A stretch of 64,000 nucleotides of DNA from DATLYH01 sp035575035. GTDB lineage: Bacteria > Planctomycetota > Planctomycetia > Gemmatales > Gemmataceae. The stretch is from NCBI GenBank assembly GCA_035575035.1, contig DATLYH010000182.1, positions 1 to 64,000 on the forward strand, read 5' to 3'. Shown here one piece after another: positions 1 through 7,737 of the stretch. Positions within the stretch are counted from its first letter, which is position 1. Every line of letters starts with the position of its first letter. The position numbers were made by a program, and so were the translations under genes. The notes under the pieces are model-generated. The model searched no databases and was not told the origin of the DNA. It was given only the letters and a program-made list of their open reading frames with translations.

Positions 1-41
1 CGGTGAACGTCCTCGTGCAGCTGCACCTGCCGCGCGGCCAT
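1..41 (-). CDS. Truncated CDS, N-terminus only
   Basis: Only the first 13 codons of a minus-strand gene are inside the window (MAARQVQLHEDVH), so no function can be given. The call rests on a strong ribosome binding site, AAGGAGG, placed 5 bases before the ATG at position 41, and an open frame to the window edge. The next minus-strand gene upstream is the nuclease-like protein at 281-583, leaving about 240 bp between them, so they need not be in one operon. Confidence 0.5.
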   Translation of the reverse strand, partial: MAARQVQLHEDVH

Positions 42-280
42 GCTGACCTCCTTGCCGCGCCGCCGCGCCGGCACCGGCGGCGCCGGCCCCCAGCATGGCC
101 CAGCGCCGGACAAGAATCAAGCCGAAGTGGCCGGCGCCCGGGCCGGCGCCGGCGGCCAGAACTACTACCATGATTGCCGGATCGAGCGGCAGCTGCCGGA
201 CGGCACCTGGGTGCCGCTCGACCCGGAGGAGGAACCGGACTGATGCCGCCGTCCCCGCCACGGCCGCCGTCCGAAGTGAC

Positions 281-583
281 CTACGTCCGGAGCGCTCGCT
301 CCAGCCAGGCCAGGGCGCGGCCGTCGGCAAGCATCGCCGGCGTCACCCGCAGCACCGTCCAGCCGGCCAGGGTGGCCTCGTTGTACTTGGTCAGGTCGGC
401 CTCATACCCCCGGCCGCGCACATGCCGGCCGCGGACCCAGATGCCGCCTTCGACCTCCAGAGCGATTCGTTCGGCCGGCCAGGCGTAATCGAAGCGCCAG
501 AACCGCGGCGGCGCGAAGCGGTACTCACGCACCGGAGTCGGCAGGCCGGCGGCGGTCAGCAGGGCGGTGAGCGGGTCGGTCAT
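281..583 (-). CDS. Small PD-(D/E)XK-like nuclease (DUF559/phage type)
   Basis: This 100-residue protein resembles the short single-domain nucleases carried by phages and integrative elements (DUF559/very-short-patch-repair-like fold). The visible signature is an Asp in FDYAWP at about residue 32, followed by an ALEVEGG strand at residues 41-47. This fits the D...ExE pattern of the PD-(D/E)XK active site, and a final strand reads WTVLRVTP, as in this fold. If active it would cut DNA in the cytoplasm; the physiological substrate is unknown. No good ribosome binding site precedes the ATG. It sits next to a decayed integrase-like fragment, suggesting an old mobile element. It could also be a housekeeping nuclease homologue or an inactive remnant. 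Confidence 0.6.
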   Translation of the reverse strand: MTDPLTALLTAAGLPTPVREYRFAPPRFWRFDYAWPAERIALEVEGGIWVRGRHVRGRGYEADLTKYNEATLAGWTVLRVTPAMLADGRALAWLERALRT

Positions 584-667
584 CGGTCGGCGCGTGCGTC
601 TGCTGCGCGCGTCCTATCTCTCCGCGGCGCCGCGCGCGTTTTTTTAGGCGCCCACAAGCGCCCACGG

Positions 668-714
668 AGGGGTCAGGGGTCAGAAAGAAAGTCTCTCTCG
701 GACCCCTGACCCCT
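668..714. repeat. Inverted repeat of the CCCCTGACCCCTG family
   Basis: Two perfectly complementary 14-base arms (668-681 and 701-714, core GGGGTCAGGGGTC) are separated by 19 bases. The right arm continues as further CCCCTGACCCCTG copies to 730. Similar CCCCTGACTCCTG text recurs at 63668-63685. It is an intergenic repeat that could form a strong hairpin. It also supplies the last codons of the integrase-like remnant that follows on the minus strand. Confidence 0.7.
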
Positions 715-727
715 GTCCCCTGACCCC

Positions 728-952
728 TGTCGCCGGCACCAGGGCCAGGATGGCGGCCCTGGTCTCCGGCGGCAAGTGGGGCCAGGCCGCGATCAAGCGG
801 GCCAGGCCGGGGTCAACTGCACCGGATTTTGCAGCGCCAGGGCCGGCGCCGTCCCCGCTCGGCGCCGGCGCCGGTGCGGAAGTGTAGTCCTGGGAAGTGG
901 TTCGGTCGGGATCGTCGCCGGCGGGGTTCGAATCCCTCCAGGCGTGCTCGCA
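728..952 (-). pseudogene. C-terminal remnant of a tyrosine recombinase (integrase)
   Basis: On the minus strand the frame reads an Ala/Pro-rich stretch and then DPGLARLIAAWPHLPPETR followed by AAILALV. That acidic-start, AWPxLPxxxRxxILxLV tail resembles the extreme C-terminus of many planctomycete phage-type integrases. No catalytic core (R...HxxR...Y) is encoded upstream in any frame that I could read. Downstream the frame runs into a CCCCTGACCCCTG repeat. I therefore call a remnant rather than a gene. The assignment depends on remembered similarity of a short tail and is tentative. Confidence 0.35.
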
Positions 953-1711
953 AGTCCTGGCAGAATTAACGTAAGCTGCCAATCGCAAATTTCCGGAACA
1001 TTTTCCCTTTAAGCGGAACAGCTGTCCCCTCCAGACAGTTACGGAGTGTCCCTGACTGTGCTGGATTTTGCGCCGCGCGGGCGAAGTCGGCATCTATCAT
1101 CCGTCGGGAGCCGGTCCGGCAGTGCCTGCACCAAGCCGGCCTGGTCTGGCTGTCTCCGGCCGGTGCTGCGACCGTAGGCCCCGCGTCGGGCCGAGAAACG
1201 GCGGCCAATCCGGCCCCTGCGTCCGCATCGGTGGCGAGCGGCCCGCGTCAGCTGGCTAGTGGGCGAGCAGCCCGCGTCAGCTGGCCGGTGGCGAGCAGCT
1301 CGTGTGAACGGGCCGGCGGGGCATGGACCAACTCGCCTCGGCTGACGGCTACGGACTACCGACTACCCCAGCGGCGCCCTCTGTTCCAGATAGCGCGGGC
1401 GGGCACCATCGCGATCGTCCCACGGTCCAGTAGGAGATGCAGTCCCGGATTTTCTTGCACCACTGACCAGCGGGATGGGCGGTCGGGGGGAAACGCGGGA
1501 TAGGGCTTGTTCGGCCTGGCGGGCTTGCCGGCAATGCTGGGCGCGGTAGAATGGGGCCTAGACGTGGTGACAGTTCCTTCAACCTACGGTCATTGTGTTC
1601 ACTGACCGGGACTCTGCCGTGCATGTCCCGGCTACCGTGTCTGTGGCAGCAATTGTAGGGGCAGTGGTGTAGGGCGGCAGGATGGACGTAAGCCCTTGAC
1701 TGAAGACCTTT
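953..1711. other. Gene-free stretch with short repeats
   Basis: No convincing coding frame. It contains three degenerate tandem units of a GGCGAGCAGCCCGCGTCAGC type at 1231-1318, belonging to the repeat family seen throughout the window, and CTACGGACTACCGACTAC text at 1348-1365. Confidence 0.6.
1231..1318. repeat. Tandem GCGAGC...CGTCAGCTGGC repeat units
   Basis: Three imperfect units begin near 1231, 1260 and 1289, each containing GCGAGC, a GC-rich centre and a CAGCTGGC or TGAACGGGCC end. They belong to the same GCGAGCGGCC/CCGGCCG palindromic family found at 13186, 28688, 41074, 45185 and 55834. Confidence 0.6.
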
Positions 1712-1786
1712 GGTGGGTGTAGCTCAGTTGGTGAGAGCGTCAGACTGTGGATCTGAATGTCGGGGGTTCGAGTCCCCTCACCCACC
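1712..1786 (+). tRNA. tRNA-His (anticodon GTG)
   Basis: A complete cloverleaf can be drawn. The acceptor stem GTGGGTG (1713-1719) pairs with CACCCAC (1779-1785). The extra 5' G at 1712 can pair with C1786, the hallmark of histidine tRNA. The D arm starts TAGCTCAGTTGGTGAGAGC. The anticodon stem TCAGA/TCTGA encloses CTGTGGA with anticodon GTG. The T arm is GGGGG-TTCGAGT-CCCCT. The CCA end is not encoded. Nothing in the flanks shows that it lies in a tRNA operon. Confidence 0.97.
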
Positions 1787-2660
1787 CTTCCTCCTTAACC
1801 AATCGCAACCGCTCGCCGTCCGTGGCAACCTCTCGTTGACAAGAATTTACGTGGTTCTCCTCACCGGTCCGGCCCGTCCGGATTCGTCTCATCTCCGCTC
1901 ACCCAAAGCGCTGCTGTGGTGTCTGTAGCGGGTCGGTGCGTGCATCGGTCCGGGCGGGAAACCGGTCATCTCCGGACAAGGCGACGTTCGACGTGATGGC
2001 AAGCCTGCCGGATTACCTCCCGGATACCGAACGGCAAACGGCCACGTTGGTGGGCGGAGGCCCTGGCCACGGTAAAGAAGGCGGTGATCGCGGGAGACGC
2101 GAACTGCCTGCAGCGGGCCTACTGGCTGCTGTCGCGGCTGCGGGAGAGAAACAGCGGGGGGTTCAGCCGGACATCTCGACGAACCAGGCGGAAACGAAGG
2201 GCCTGGATTTCTGGACGGTGCTGGGGATGCTTCAGGGCAAACTGCACGGTGACGGGACATGGGAATGGCCGCCGTATATGGCTTCGCCGGAGGTGCCACG
2301 ACCCCGAAGGCTTCCAACTCGGCCCATGTCACCACTCTGCCGGGGCTGGCATGGGCGGTCTCGACGCGCGGGAACGCGGGTGCATACTTCTCCTTGAAGT
2401 TCAGGTTGCCGCTGACGCGAGTGGCCCCGGATGTAGTCAGGTTGGCCCCGGCACCTTTACGGAGTCGCCGCGCGAGGTCGGCGTCAGCGTTGGCCACGGC
2501 ATCCGGCTACCGGGTCAGCTGGAAGGGCGGCAGATGGTTGGTTTGCTTCTCGACCTTCAAACGTTAGGCAAACGGAACAGGTTACAGGCGGGTCCTAGCT
2601 TTCCGGTCAGCTGCTTGGGGGGAGGGCCTGGTTTGAAGACGGGTGGATGGCAAAACGTCT
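1787..2660. other. Gene-poor stretch, no supported gene
   Basis: Overlapping open frames exist on both strands, but none has a recognisable product, a clear ribosome binding site or a consistent codon pattern. One plus-strand stretch near 2080-2160 reads ALATVKKAVIAGDANCLQRA followed by YWLLSRLRE, which looks helical and protein-like. Its frame is not continued by sensible sequence on either side, so decayed coding DNA is possible. Confidence 0.5.
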
Positions 2661-3098
2661 TCAGCGCCGCGAAACCTTGAGGATGACCTCACCCTCGGTG
2701 GGGACCTTCACGGACAGGCCGGCCGTCTTGAAATCCAGGAAGCGCTTGTGGATCGGGAGCGGGCCGCGCCGCGGTCGGCCCTCATCGTCCTCGTCTGCCG
2801 GGATGATCCGCGCCTGATAGGTACCTTCCCGGGCACCCTTGAGAATCCTCCCCTCGTGCAGCGTCTCGACCCCGAAGGTCCCGTCCGATCGGATCCGGCC
2901 GGACGCCCGCACCAGAGGGTCGCTCTCGAGCATCAGCTCGACATGGCTGCCCGCCAGTTGCTGGACATCGCCGTCCTCAAGCACTACCTTGCCGTTCACC
3001 GGGTAGGTCTTCACCCCCCCGCCGCAGCCGACCAGGCCCACCAGAACCAGTACCCTAACTGCCGCGCCGTAACCGGCAGCGCCCCGGCGACTCGACAT
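2661..3098 (-). CDS. Small lipoprotein, carboxypeptidase-regulatory-like
   Basis: A 145-residue exported lipoprotein of the planctomycete type that accompanies DUF1559 genes. The N-terminus is basic, followed by a hydrophobic stretch and the lipobox LVGC (Cys25), then GGG and YPVNGKVVLEDG, the typical start of a transthyretin/carboxypeptidase-regulatory-like beta domain. The middle carries SGRIRSDGTFGVET, the strand pattern of that fold. I chose ATG 3098 because the signal peptide and a GGGG ribosome binding site sit there; a longer frame upstream adds an implausible leader. It lies 101 bp downstream of a DUF1559 gene on the same strand and is likely cotranscribed. Its exact role is unknown. 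Confidence 0.85.
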   Translation of the reverse strand: MSSRRGAAGYGAAVRVLVLVGLVGCGGGVKTYPVNGKVVLEDGDVQQLAGSHVELMLESDPLVRASGRIRSDGTFGVETLHEGRILKGAREGTYQARIIPADEDDEGRPRRGPLPIHKRFLDFKTAGLSVKVPTEGEVILKVSRR

Positions 3099-3199
3099 GC
3101 GGCACCCCTTTTCCAGTATAGGTGAGACAAGGCAAGCCGGCCCCAGGCGGGTCAACCCCGGGGAGCGGCCTGCTTCATCCGGAAAGCCATTCGCATGGG

Positions 3200-4180
3200 T
3201 CAATAGTCGCCGGTGATGACCTCGCCGTAATTGCGAGTGGCCAGGGCCGTCAGTGTGTTGAGATCGACGCTGAGCTTGACCGGCTTGACGCTGCCGTCAC
3301 AGAAGACGAACATGCAAATGCCCGGGTGCGGACCGCCGAACCGCTGGTTGGCAAATGCGCCGTTCTCGTCCTCCGGAGGGGCCAGGGGGCGCAGGTTGGC
3401 GGTGTTGTTTTGCTGGATACCAGCCACGCGGCGGATGGAGTTATTCTGGTTGCCGAAGACGCTGCGGTCCTCGTTCCTCCCTCGCGTGGGACGCAGCGAA
3501 CTGGGGCGGATGTGTTTCTCCCCCCACAGCAGTGTGTTGCTGCTGCCGTCGGTGATCGACAGCATGGTCGTCCTTGATTTCCAGTCCGTGAGGATGAAGT
3601 TACCGGACGCATCCCGGACAACGGTGGGTATGGCATTGATGATGGGCCCCTCGGCATTGGCATTAGCGACGCCGGGACGGGTTCCGTAGTTGGGGTTGTA
3701 GTCGCAGAGACCTCCTCCACCGGGGAACGCATCATTGGTGCTGAGAGTCGCAGGCGGCCGGCTGGGGCAGAGGTAGGTCTTCACCTGGACCTGGTACGCG
3801 GCAGGCACCTGCTGGCTGACCAGGGTTCGCAGGTTCCACAGTTTGTAGATGTTGTCTTGCTCGATGTATGGCAGCAGGAGTACCCCCCACGGCGCGAAGC
3901 CGTCCGGCTCGATGTTGGGGAAGCTGGGATCGAGTTGGGGGAGTTGGGCCCCTTCACAGGTGGAAGTCGGCGGCAAGAAGTTGTAAGTGCTGTGGAAGTT
4001 GTGGACAGCAAGGCCGATCTGCTTGAGGTTGTTGGCGCACTGGCTGCGGTTAGCGGCCTCGCGCACCTTCTGGACGGCCGGCAACAGCAGGGCGATCAGG
4101 ATGGCGATGATGGCGATCACCACCAACAACTCGATCAAGGTGAAGCCAGATAGCCGATGTCGTGTTCGGAGGCAGGGCAT
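3200..4180 (-). CDS. DUF1559 prepilin-like protein
   Basis: A 326-residue member of the large planctomycete DUF1559 family, thought to be exported through a type II/IV pilin-like route and exposed on the cell surface. The N-terminus has a type IV prepilin cleavage and membrane motif: Gly12 followed by [20 protein letters not shown] with Glu at mature position 5, then [12 protein letters not shown]. The C-terminal family motif is present as [20 protein letters not shown] 4180 places the prepilin motif at the right distance and is preceded by GGAG. It is one of two DUF1559 genes in tandem and is followed by a lipoprotein gene. The substrate or ligand is unknown. Confidence 0.92.
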   Translation of the reverse strand: MPCLRTRHRLSGFTLIELLVVIAIIAILIALLLPAVQKVREAANRSQCANNLKQIGLAVHNFHSTYNFLPPTSTCEGAQLPQLDPSFPNIEPDGFAPWGVLLLPYIEQDNIYKLWNLRTLVSQQVPAAYQVQVKTYLCPSRPPATLSTNDAFPGGGGLCDYNPNYGTRPGVANANAEGPIINAIPTVVRDASGNFILTDWKSRTTMLSITDGSSNTLLWGEKHIRPSSLRPTRGRNEDRSVFGNQNNSIRRVAGIQQNNTANLRPLAPPEDENGAFANQRFGGPHPGICMFVFCDGSVKPVKLSVDLNTLTALATRNYGEVITGDY

Positions 4181-4337
4181 GATCAGAGATCTCCTGCAGT
4201 AAAGGTTGAGAACGGAATACGACAATCCAGATAACAATTTCATCGAGAGGAGAGCACCCACTCCCATCCTAGACGCGGGGGCAAGATCAAGTCAACTCAA
4301 AAGACGAGGAGATTACGACAGAAAAAGCACGGTGACA

Positions 4338-4374
4338 AACAAGGCCAGCGGCGCCAGGCGCCGCTGGCCTTGTT
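4338..4374 (-). terminator. Rho-independent terminator
   Basis: A perfect 16-bp stem (arms 4338-4353 and 4359-4374, core GGCCAGCGGCG) with a 5-base loop lies 25 bp downstream of the stop codon at 4399 of the upstream DUF1559 gene. Read on the minus strand, it is followed 8 bases later by CTTTTTC. It should end transcription between the two DUF1559 genes, making them separate units. Confidence 0.8.
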
Positions 4375-4398
4375 GGCACTACAAAGGAAGGTTTACGC

Positions 4399-5421
4399 CT
4401 AGTCAATGCCAGAGGGGAGAGGCTCGCGCCGGTTGCGCGTGATTAGCGTGGCGACTGTGGTAACATCTAGCCGGGCCCTGAGAGGACGCACGGAGCTGTC
4501 ACCCCACAGCACGTTGGCCCCGTGCGGATGGAAGCTGTAGAGGCCGCCTTGGTTGGCGCTCTGGTTCGAGCAGTTCACGGCGCAGATGCCTCCCGTGGTG
4601 CCCGCCGGGTTGCTGGGGTCAAACCCGTCTAGCTGCAGGACAGCTCCCTGGAAACGAGGGTCAGCCCAGGCACCCCGCTGACTGTTGCCGCCCGCGAGCG
4701 CTCCCTGCCGCCAAAGCTGCGAACGGCCAGCACACTCACCGACCAGGATCGTGTTCGAGGCCCCGTCTATAACCTCTTGCATCTTCCGGCTGACGTTGTA
4801 GCCAAGAATGCCGAAGTAGGTACCGTCGTTCACACTGCCCGTGCCGAACAGCGGCGGATTGAACCTGCTCTGATTCAAAGCTGGGTTGTCCCTGAGGATG
4901 GTACCCGAACCCACGTAGTCGATGATGCCGCGGGTCGGGCGGTTGGTCCCTGGCTCACCGGCAATGACATTCGCTTTACGGCCGGCCGCTGTCGGTGCTG
5001 AAGGACAAATAAACAACTTGATGTCCTGGCTTATAACTGGGTCATTGCTGGGATCGTTCCACCCGAAGTTTGGACTTACTCCGGGGCTCGGGCTGAAGTT
5101 GTAAAGGCGGTGGAGGTTTTCTTGTTCGATGTAGGGGAGGAGGAACGTAGTCCAGGCATGCCGGACGGAGGGCACAGCACTGCCAGCGCCGGGAGGGGTT
5201 TCCGCCTCCGCCGGGGGGAAGCCGCCATTGGAGGTGTGGTAGTTGTGCAGGGCGATGCCGATCTGTCTCAAGTTGTTGATGCACTGGGTGTTGCTGGCGG
5301 CCTCGCGGACTTTCTGCACCGCCGGCAGGAGCAGCGAGATCAGGATGGCGATGATGGCGATCACCACCAGCAACTCCACCAGCGTGAAGCCAGCCGCGCC
5401 GCGCTTAGATATTCGGACCAT
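4399..5421 (-). CDS. DUF1559 prepilin-like protein
   Basis: A 340-residue DUF1559 protein, paralogous to the gene at 3200-4180. The prepilin-type N-terminus has Gly11 followed by [20 protein letters not shown] with Glu at mature position 5. The C-terminal family motif appears as SFHPHGANVLWGDSSVR. ATG 5421 is chosen because a strong GGGGAGG ribosome binding site lies 9 bases before it and the prepilin motif then begins at residue 11. The stop is followed by a strong hairpin terminator. It lies 31 bp downstream of a lipoprotein gene on the same strand, so those two form a short operon. The mature protein is probably anchored by its N-terminal helix with the beta-rich body outside the membrane. 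Confidence 0.93.
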   Translation of the reverse strand: MVRISKRGAAGFTLVELLVVIAIIAILISLLLPAVQKVREAASNTQCINNLRQIGIALHNYHTSNGGFPPAEAETPPGAGSAVPSVRHAWTTFLLPYIEQENLHRLYNFSPSPGVSPNFGWNDPSNDPVISQDIKLFICPSAPTAAGRKANVIAGEPGTNRPTRGIIDYVGSGTILRDNPALNQSRFNPPLFGTGSVNDGTYFGILGYNVSRKMQEVIDGASNTILVGECAGRSQLWRQGALAGGNSQRGAWADPRFQGAVLQLDGFDPSNPAGTTGGICAVNCSNQSANQGGLYSFHPHGANVLWGDSSVRPLRARLDVTTVATLITRNRREPLPSGID

Positions 5422-5452
5422 GGTACTTGACCTCCCCTTTGAAACGTCGGGA

Positions 5453-5980
5453 TCACATGTCATCGTCAATAATCACCGGCGGCCGGGCAGCAGGTTTGCC
5501 GGGCTTTTTGCCCTTCCCGGCCGGGGCAGTGGGCTTGTTAAGCATGAAAGGAGGTAGGGTCGTGGGCCCTTGCTCTACCTTCGCCTTCAGGTTTGATGTC
5601 TTGGCGTTGCCATACTGCTCAGGCAGTTTGTTCGGGATTTCTTCTAGCTCGGCTGTCTCGTCATTGGGATCGAATTTACTTTCATCGGGCCAGACAATAG
5701 CCACTTCGTATTCCCCCGCAGGGGCACCGGACCCGTAGGGGGGGGTGCTCAGGTGAAAGGAGCCGTCGCCTTTTACCTTACCAATAGGCCGGGGAGCAGC
5801 TGGATCATCATTGCCGACAGGGTGAAGCACGACGATTGCCCCCACGGCCGGTTCCCCATCAACGAACACCTGGCCCACGACCGGGTAGAGTTTCGGGCCC
5901 CCGCCACAGGCGAAACCGATCAGCGCCACAGAACCCGCCAAAGCGACGAGCAAAAATCGAGGTGCTCGCGACCGCTTCAT
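5453..5980 (-). CDS. Small lipoprotein, carboxypeptidase-regulatory-like
   Basis: A 175-residue lipoprotein: basic MKRSRAPR start, hydrophobic helix and lipobox GFAC (Cys25), then GGG and a YPVVGQVFVDGEPAVGA strand typical of the planctomycete carboxypeptidase-regulatory-like lipoproteins. A GSFHLSTPPYGSGAPAGEY stretch gives the G-D-G-S-F and GEYEV strands of the fold. The C-terminus is Lys/Pro-rich and ends with IIDDDM. It starts an operon with the DUF1559 gene 31 bp downstream and mirrors the lipoprotein at 2661-3098, so the block has two lipoprotein/DUF1559 sets. The function is not known beyond surface location. Confidence 0.88.
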   Translation of the reverse strand: MKRSRAPRFLLVALAGSVALIGFACGGGPKLYPVVGQVFVDGEPAVGAIVVLHPVGNDDPAAPRPIGKVKGDGSFHLSTPPYGSGAPAGEYEVAIVWPDESKFDPNDETAELEEIPNKLPEQYGNAKTSNLKAKVEQGPTTLPPFMLNKPTAPAGKGKKPGKPAARPPVIIDDDM

Positions 5981-6374
5981 TGGACCACTTCACTCCGAGA
6001 GGAATTAACTCCGTTCGATCACCTGACAATGATCCACCGAGGCGAAGAGCAGGGCCGCCACCCACCGGTTTTACTCGGGTTTGACCCCCGCATGCGCGGC
6101 GAATGCGAGCCGAACCCCGAATTCTGGCGAATGCGGTTACGCGCCTGGGACTCAGGTCAGTAACCGAATTCGCCAGAATTCGGAGCGCTCTCGCCCGCAT
6201 GCGGCTACGGCAGGTGTAGCCGAAGATCGCGACAGAGCATGCACCGGCTCAACTACCGATCTTAGGGAACTTTCCGACCGCCTGCAACGGAAATCGCCCT
6301 GTTTTTCCCCCTTGTTGCTGCTCCGGCCTGGCCGTTGGTCAATGAGGCTGGGGGCAGCCGACCGGCCGGCCCTG
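5981..6374. other. Intergenic region with a large dyad
   Basis: No gene is seen. The stretch separates the end of the secretion operon from the lipoprotein start and contains a long inverted repeat at 6088-6204, annotated separately. Confidence 0.7.
6088..6204. repeat. Long imperfect palindrome
   Basis: Arms 6117-6140 and 6160-6183 are complementary over 24 bases with one mismatch (core CCGAATTCTGGCGAAT) around a 19-base centre. An outer pair, CCGCATGCG at 6088-6096 and CGCATGCGG at 6196-6204, is perfectly complementary as well. It lies about 190 bp past the last gene of the secretion operon and about 110 bp upstream of the lipoprotein start at 5980, so it could end one transcript or act as a repeat element. 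No T-run follows either arm. Confidence 0.75.
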
Positions 6375-6839
6375 TCAGTCCGGTCCCTTCGCCGCCACCG
6401 CCACGGGCACCACCTCGATGCGCACCTGGCCTTTCTCGGTGATGCGGCGCAGCCGACGCGTGACGGAACGCACCACCGCATTGGGGCCATCCGCCGGGCA
6501 GCGGGCCTCGCTGGTCACCCGGTACGTCTCCAGTACGCCCGGCTCGCTTTGCACTTCGATACGCACCTTCGACCCGGGAATGATCTCGGCCGATTCCCCC
6601 TCGTAACCGGTCGGGTCGTTCAACAGCCGGGCCGCCGCCAGCTCCAGGCCCGAGCGCGCCAGCCAACCCGCCTGTACCTGGTTCTCGCGCCGCTCCTGCC
6701 AGCGCCGGGCGGCCAGCATCTGCCAGACGATCGCTCCCGTCACCAGGCCCAGCACCGCCAGGACGACCACTGCCCAGGCCGTTGCGAAACCGCGCCGAGA
6801 CCCGCGGCCAGGGGCAACCACCACACGTCCCCGTTTCAT
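6375..6839 (-). CDS. Pilus/secretion minor component (GspK/PilX-like)
   Basis: The last gene of the secretion operon encodes 154 residues. A short basic N-terminus is followed by one membrane helix (about residues 18-42, RRGFATAWAVVVLAVLGLV) and then a periplasmic domain beginning WQERRENQVQAGWLARSG, reminiscent of the LARSALELA helix of GspK and PilX. The canonical prepilin Glu is absent, as is common in GspK. It is much shorter than typical GspK (about 300 residues), so it may be a truncated or PilX-type protein. The ATG overlaps the previous stop as ATGA, implying translational coupling. It would cap or prime pseudopilus assembly. Confidence 0.72.
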   Translation of the reverse strand: MKRGRVVVAPGRGSRRGFATAWAVVVLAVLGLVTGAIVWQMLAARRWQERRENQVQAGWLARSGLELAAARLLNDPTGYEGESAEIIPGSKVRIEVQSEPGVLETYRVTSEARCPADGPNAVVRSVTRRLRRITEKGQVRIEVVPVAVAAKGPD

Positions 6840-7327
6840 CGCAGGTCTCCTCCCAGCGCCGCCCAGATTTCCTGCGGATGGACCGGCCCACCCGCCTTGC
6901 GCGACCGCATCAGCTGCAGCACCACGACACCCCGGCCAGTCCGCTCGAATGTCACGGCCATGCATCCCGGCCCCACACTCACCTGCTGCCGCACCGTCTC
7001 TGGACCGCCCCGTTCGACCCGCTCCAGCCGCTTGTCTTCCCAGCGATAGGCGATTTCCTTACCGTCCGCCATGCGCAGAATCAGGCAGGCAGGCCCGGCC
7101 GTCAGGTCGCCGGCGCGGTCCGGCGCGGCGACGGCCTGGCCGACATCGGCGCGGAACTGGTCCGCCAGTGCTCCCTGCGCCGTCAACCGTTCCAGCGACG
7201 CCACCGACGCCTGCTCCATCCGCGCCACCCCAACCAGGAGGACCGTCCCTAGCATCAGGACGATGGCGAACGCCCAGACCAGCGCCAGCATTTCCAGCAT
7301 GGTGGAGCCGGCCCGAGGGACTCTCAT
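6836..7327 (-). CDS. Pseudopilin-like protein (GspJ-like)
   Basis: A 163-residue protein with a type IV prepilin start: Gly7 followed by STMLEMLALVWAFAIVL, with Glu at mature position 5, then a long helix and a beta-rich C-terminal half. The arrangement after a GspI-like gene and before a GspK-like gene fits the minor pseudopilin GspJ, although the sequence itself is too diverged to be certain. Start ATG 7327 overlaps the upstream stop as ATGA; the frame continues far upstream but only as antisense-like text. The protein would join the tip of the periplasmic pseudopilus. Confidence 0.75.
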   Translation of the reverse strand: MRVPRAGSTMLEMLALVWAFAIVLMLGTVLLVGVARMEQASVASLERLTAQGALADQFRADVGQAVAAPDRAGDLTAGPACLILRMADGKEIAYRWEDKRLERVERGGPETVRQQVSVGPGCMAVTFERTGRGVVVLQLMRSRKAGGPVHPQEIWAALGGDLR

Positions 7328-7737
7328 GGCTTGCCCTCCGCCGGCGCCGACCGGGCCGCGAACAGGCCGACCAGCTTCACCGGCCGCACCGGGCTGCCGT
7401 CGTCCTGCTGCCACTCGACCAGCACCGTCACCCGCTTGACCAGCGGCCGCGTCTCCTCCGACTCGACGCGGACGGTGAGTTTCCCCTGGCGCGGCCGGAG
7501 GACCGACGACGCCGGCAACTGCTGAGCGGCGGCCCATTCTGCCGTCAGGTCCTCGGGGCGAACAGCGCGGGCCGACTCCAGAATATTGGCGGCCAACTCC
7601 AACGCCTCCTGCCGCGCCTCGCCCCGCAGGCGGTCGACCATACTCCAGTAGCCGACCTGCGCAGCCAGCACCATCGCTGTCGCCAGAATGCCCAAAGCGA
7701 GCATCGTCTCCAGGATCGTGAAGCCTTGCCGTTTCAT
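7324..7737 (-). CDS. Type II secretion pseudopilin (GspI/PilV-like)
   Basis: A 137-residue pseudopilin. The N-terminus MKRQGFTILETMLALGILA is a textbook prepilin peptidase site, cutting after Gly5 with Glu at mature position 5, and it continues as a hydrophobic helix to about residue 27. The short soluble part ends with a strand-rich VTVLVEWQQDD segment typical of GspI. It overlaps the stop of the upstream GspF by ATGA and the start of the next gene in the same way. It needs a prepilin peptidase (PilD/GspO), which is not encoded in this window. Confidence 0.85.
   Translation of the reverse strand: MKRQGFTILETMLALGILATAMVLAAQVGYWSMVDRLRGEARQEALELAANILESARAVRPEDLTAEWAAAQQLPASSVLRPRQGKLTVRVESEETRPLVKRVTVLVEWQQDDGSPVRPVKLVGLFAARSAPAEGKP

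Noticed and set aside
40..243. Plus-strand frame ending in RIERQLPDGTWVPLDPEEEPD
   Set aside because: The last 25 residues look protein-like, but there is no ribosome binding site at the start, the first half is Gly/Ala/Pro-rich background, and the start overlaps a better-supported minus-strand gene start.
915..945. A second tRNA around the GGGTTCGAATCCC segment
   Set aside because: Only a T-arm-like piece is present; the acceptor, D and anticodon arms cannot be built from the upstream sequence.
1579..1785. Minus-strand frame MGEGTRTPDIQ...
   Set aside because: It is the antisense reading of tRNA-His, a common artefact.
1889..2497. Minus-strand frame of 202 residues
   Set aside because: Composition is Arg/Pro/Ser-rich, no known domain or ribosome binding site, and it overlaps equally poor frames on the plus strand.
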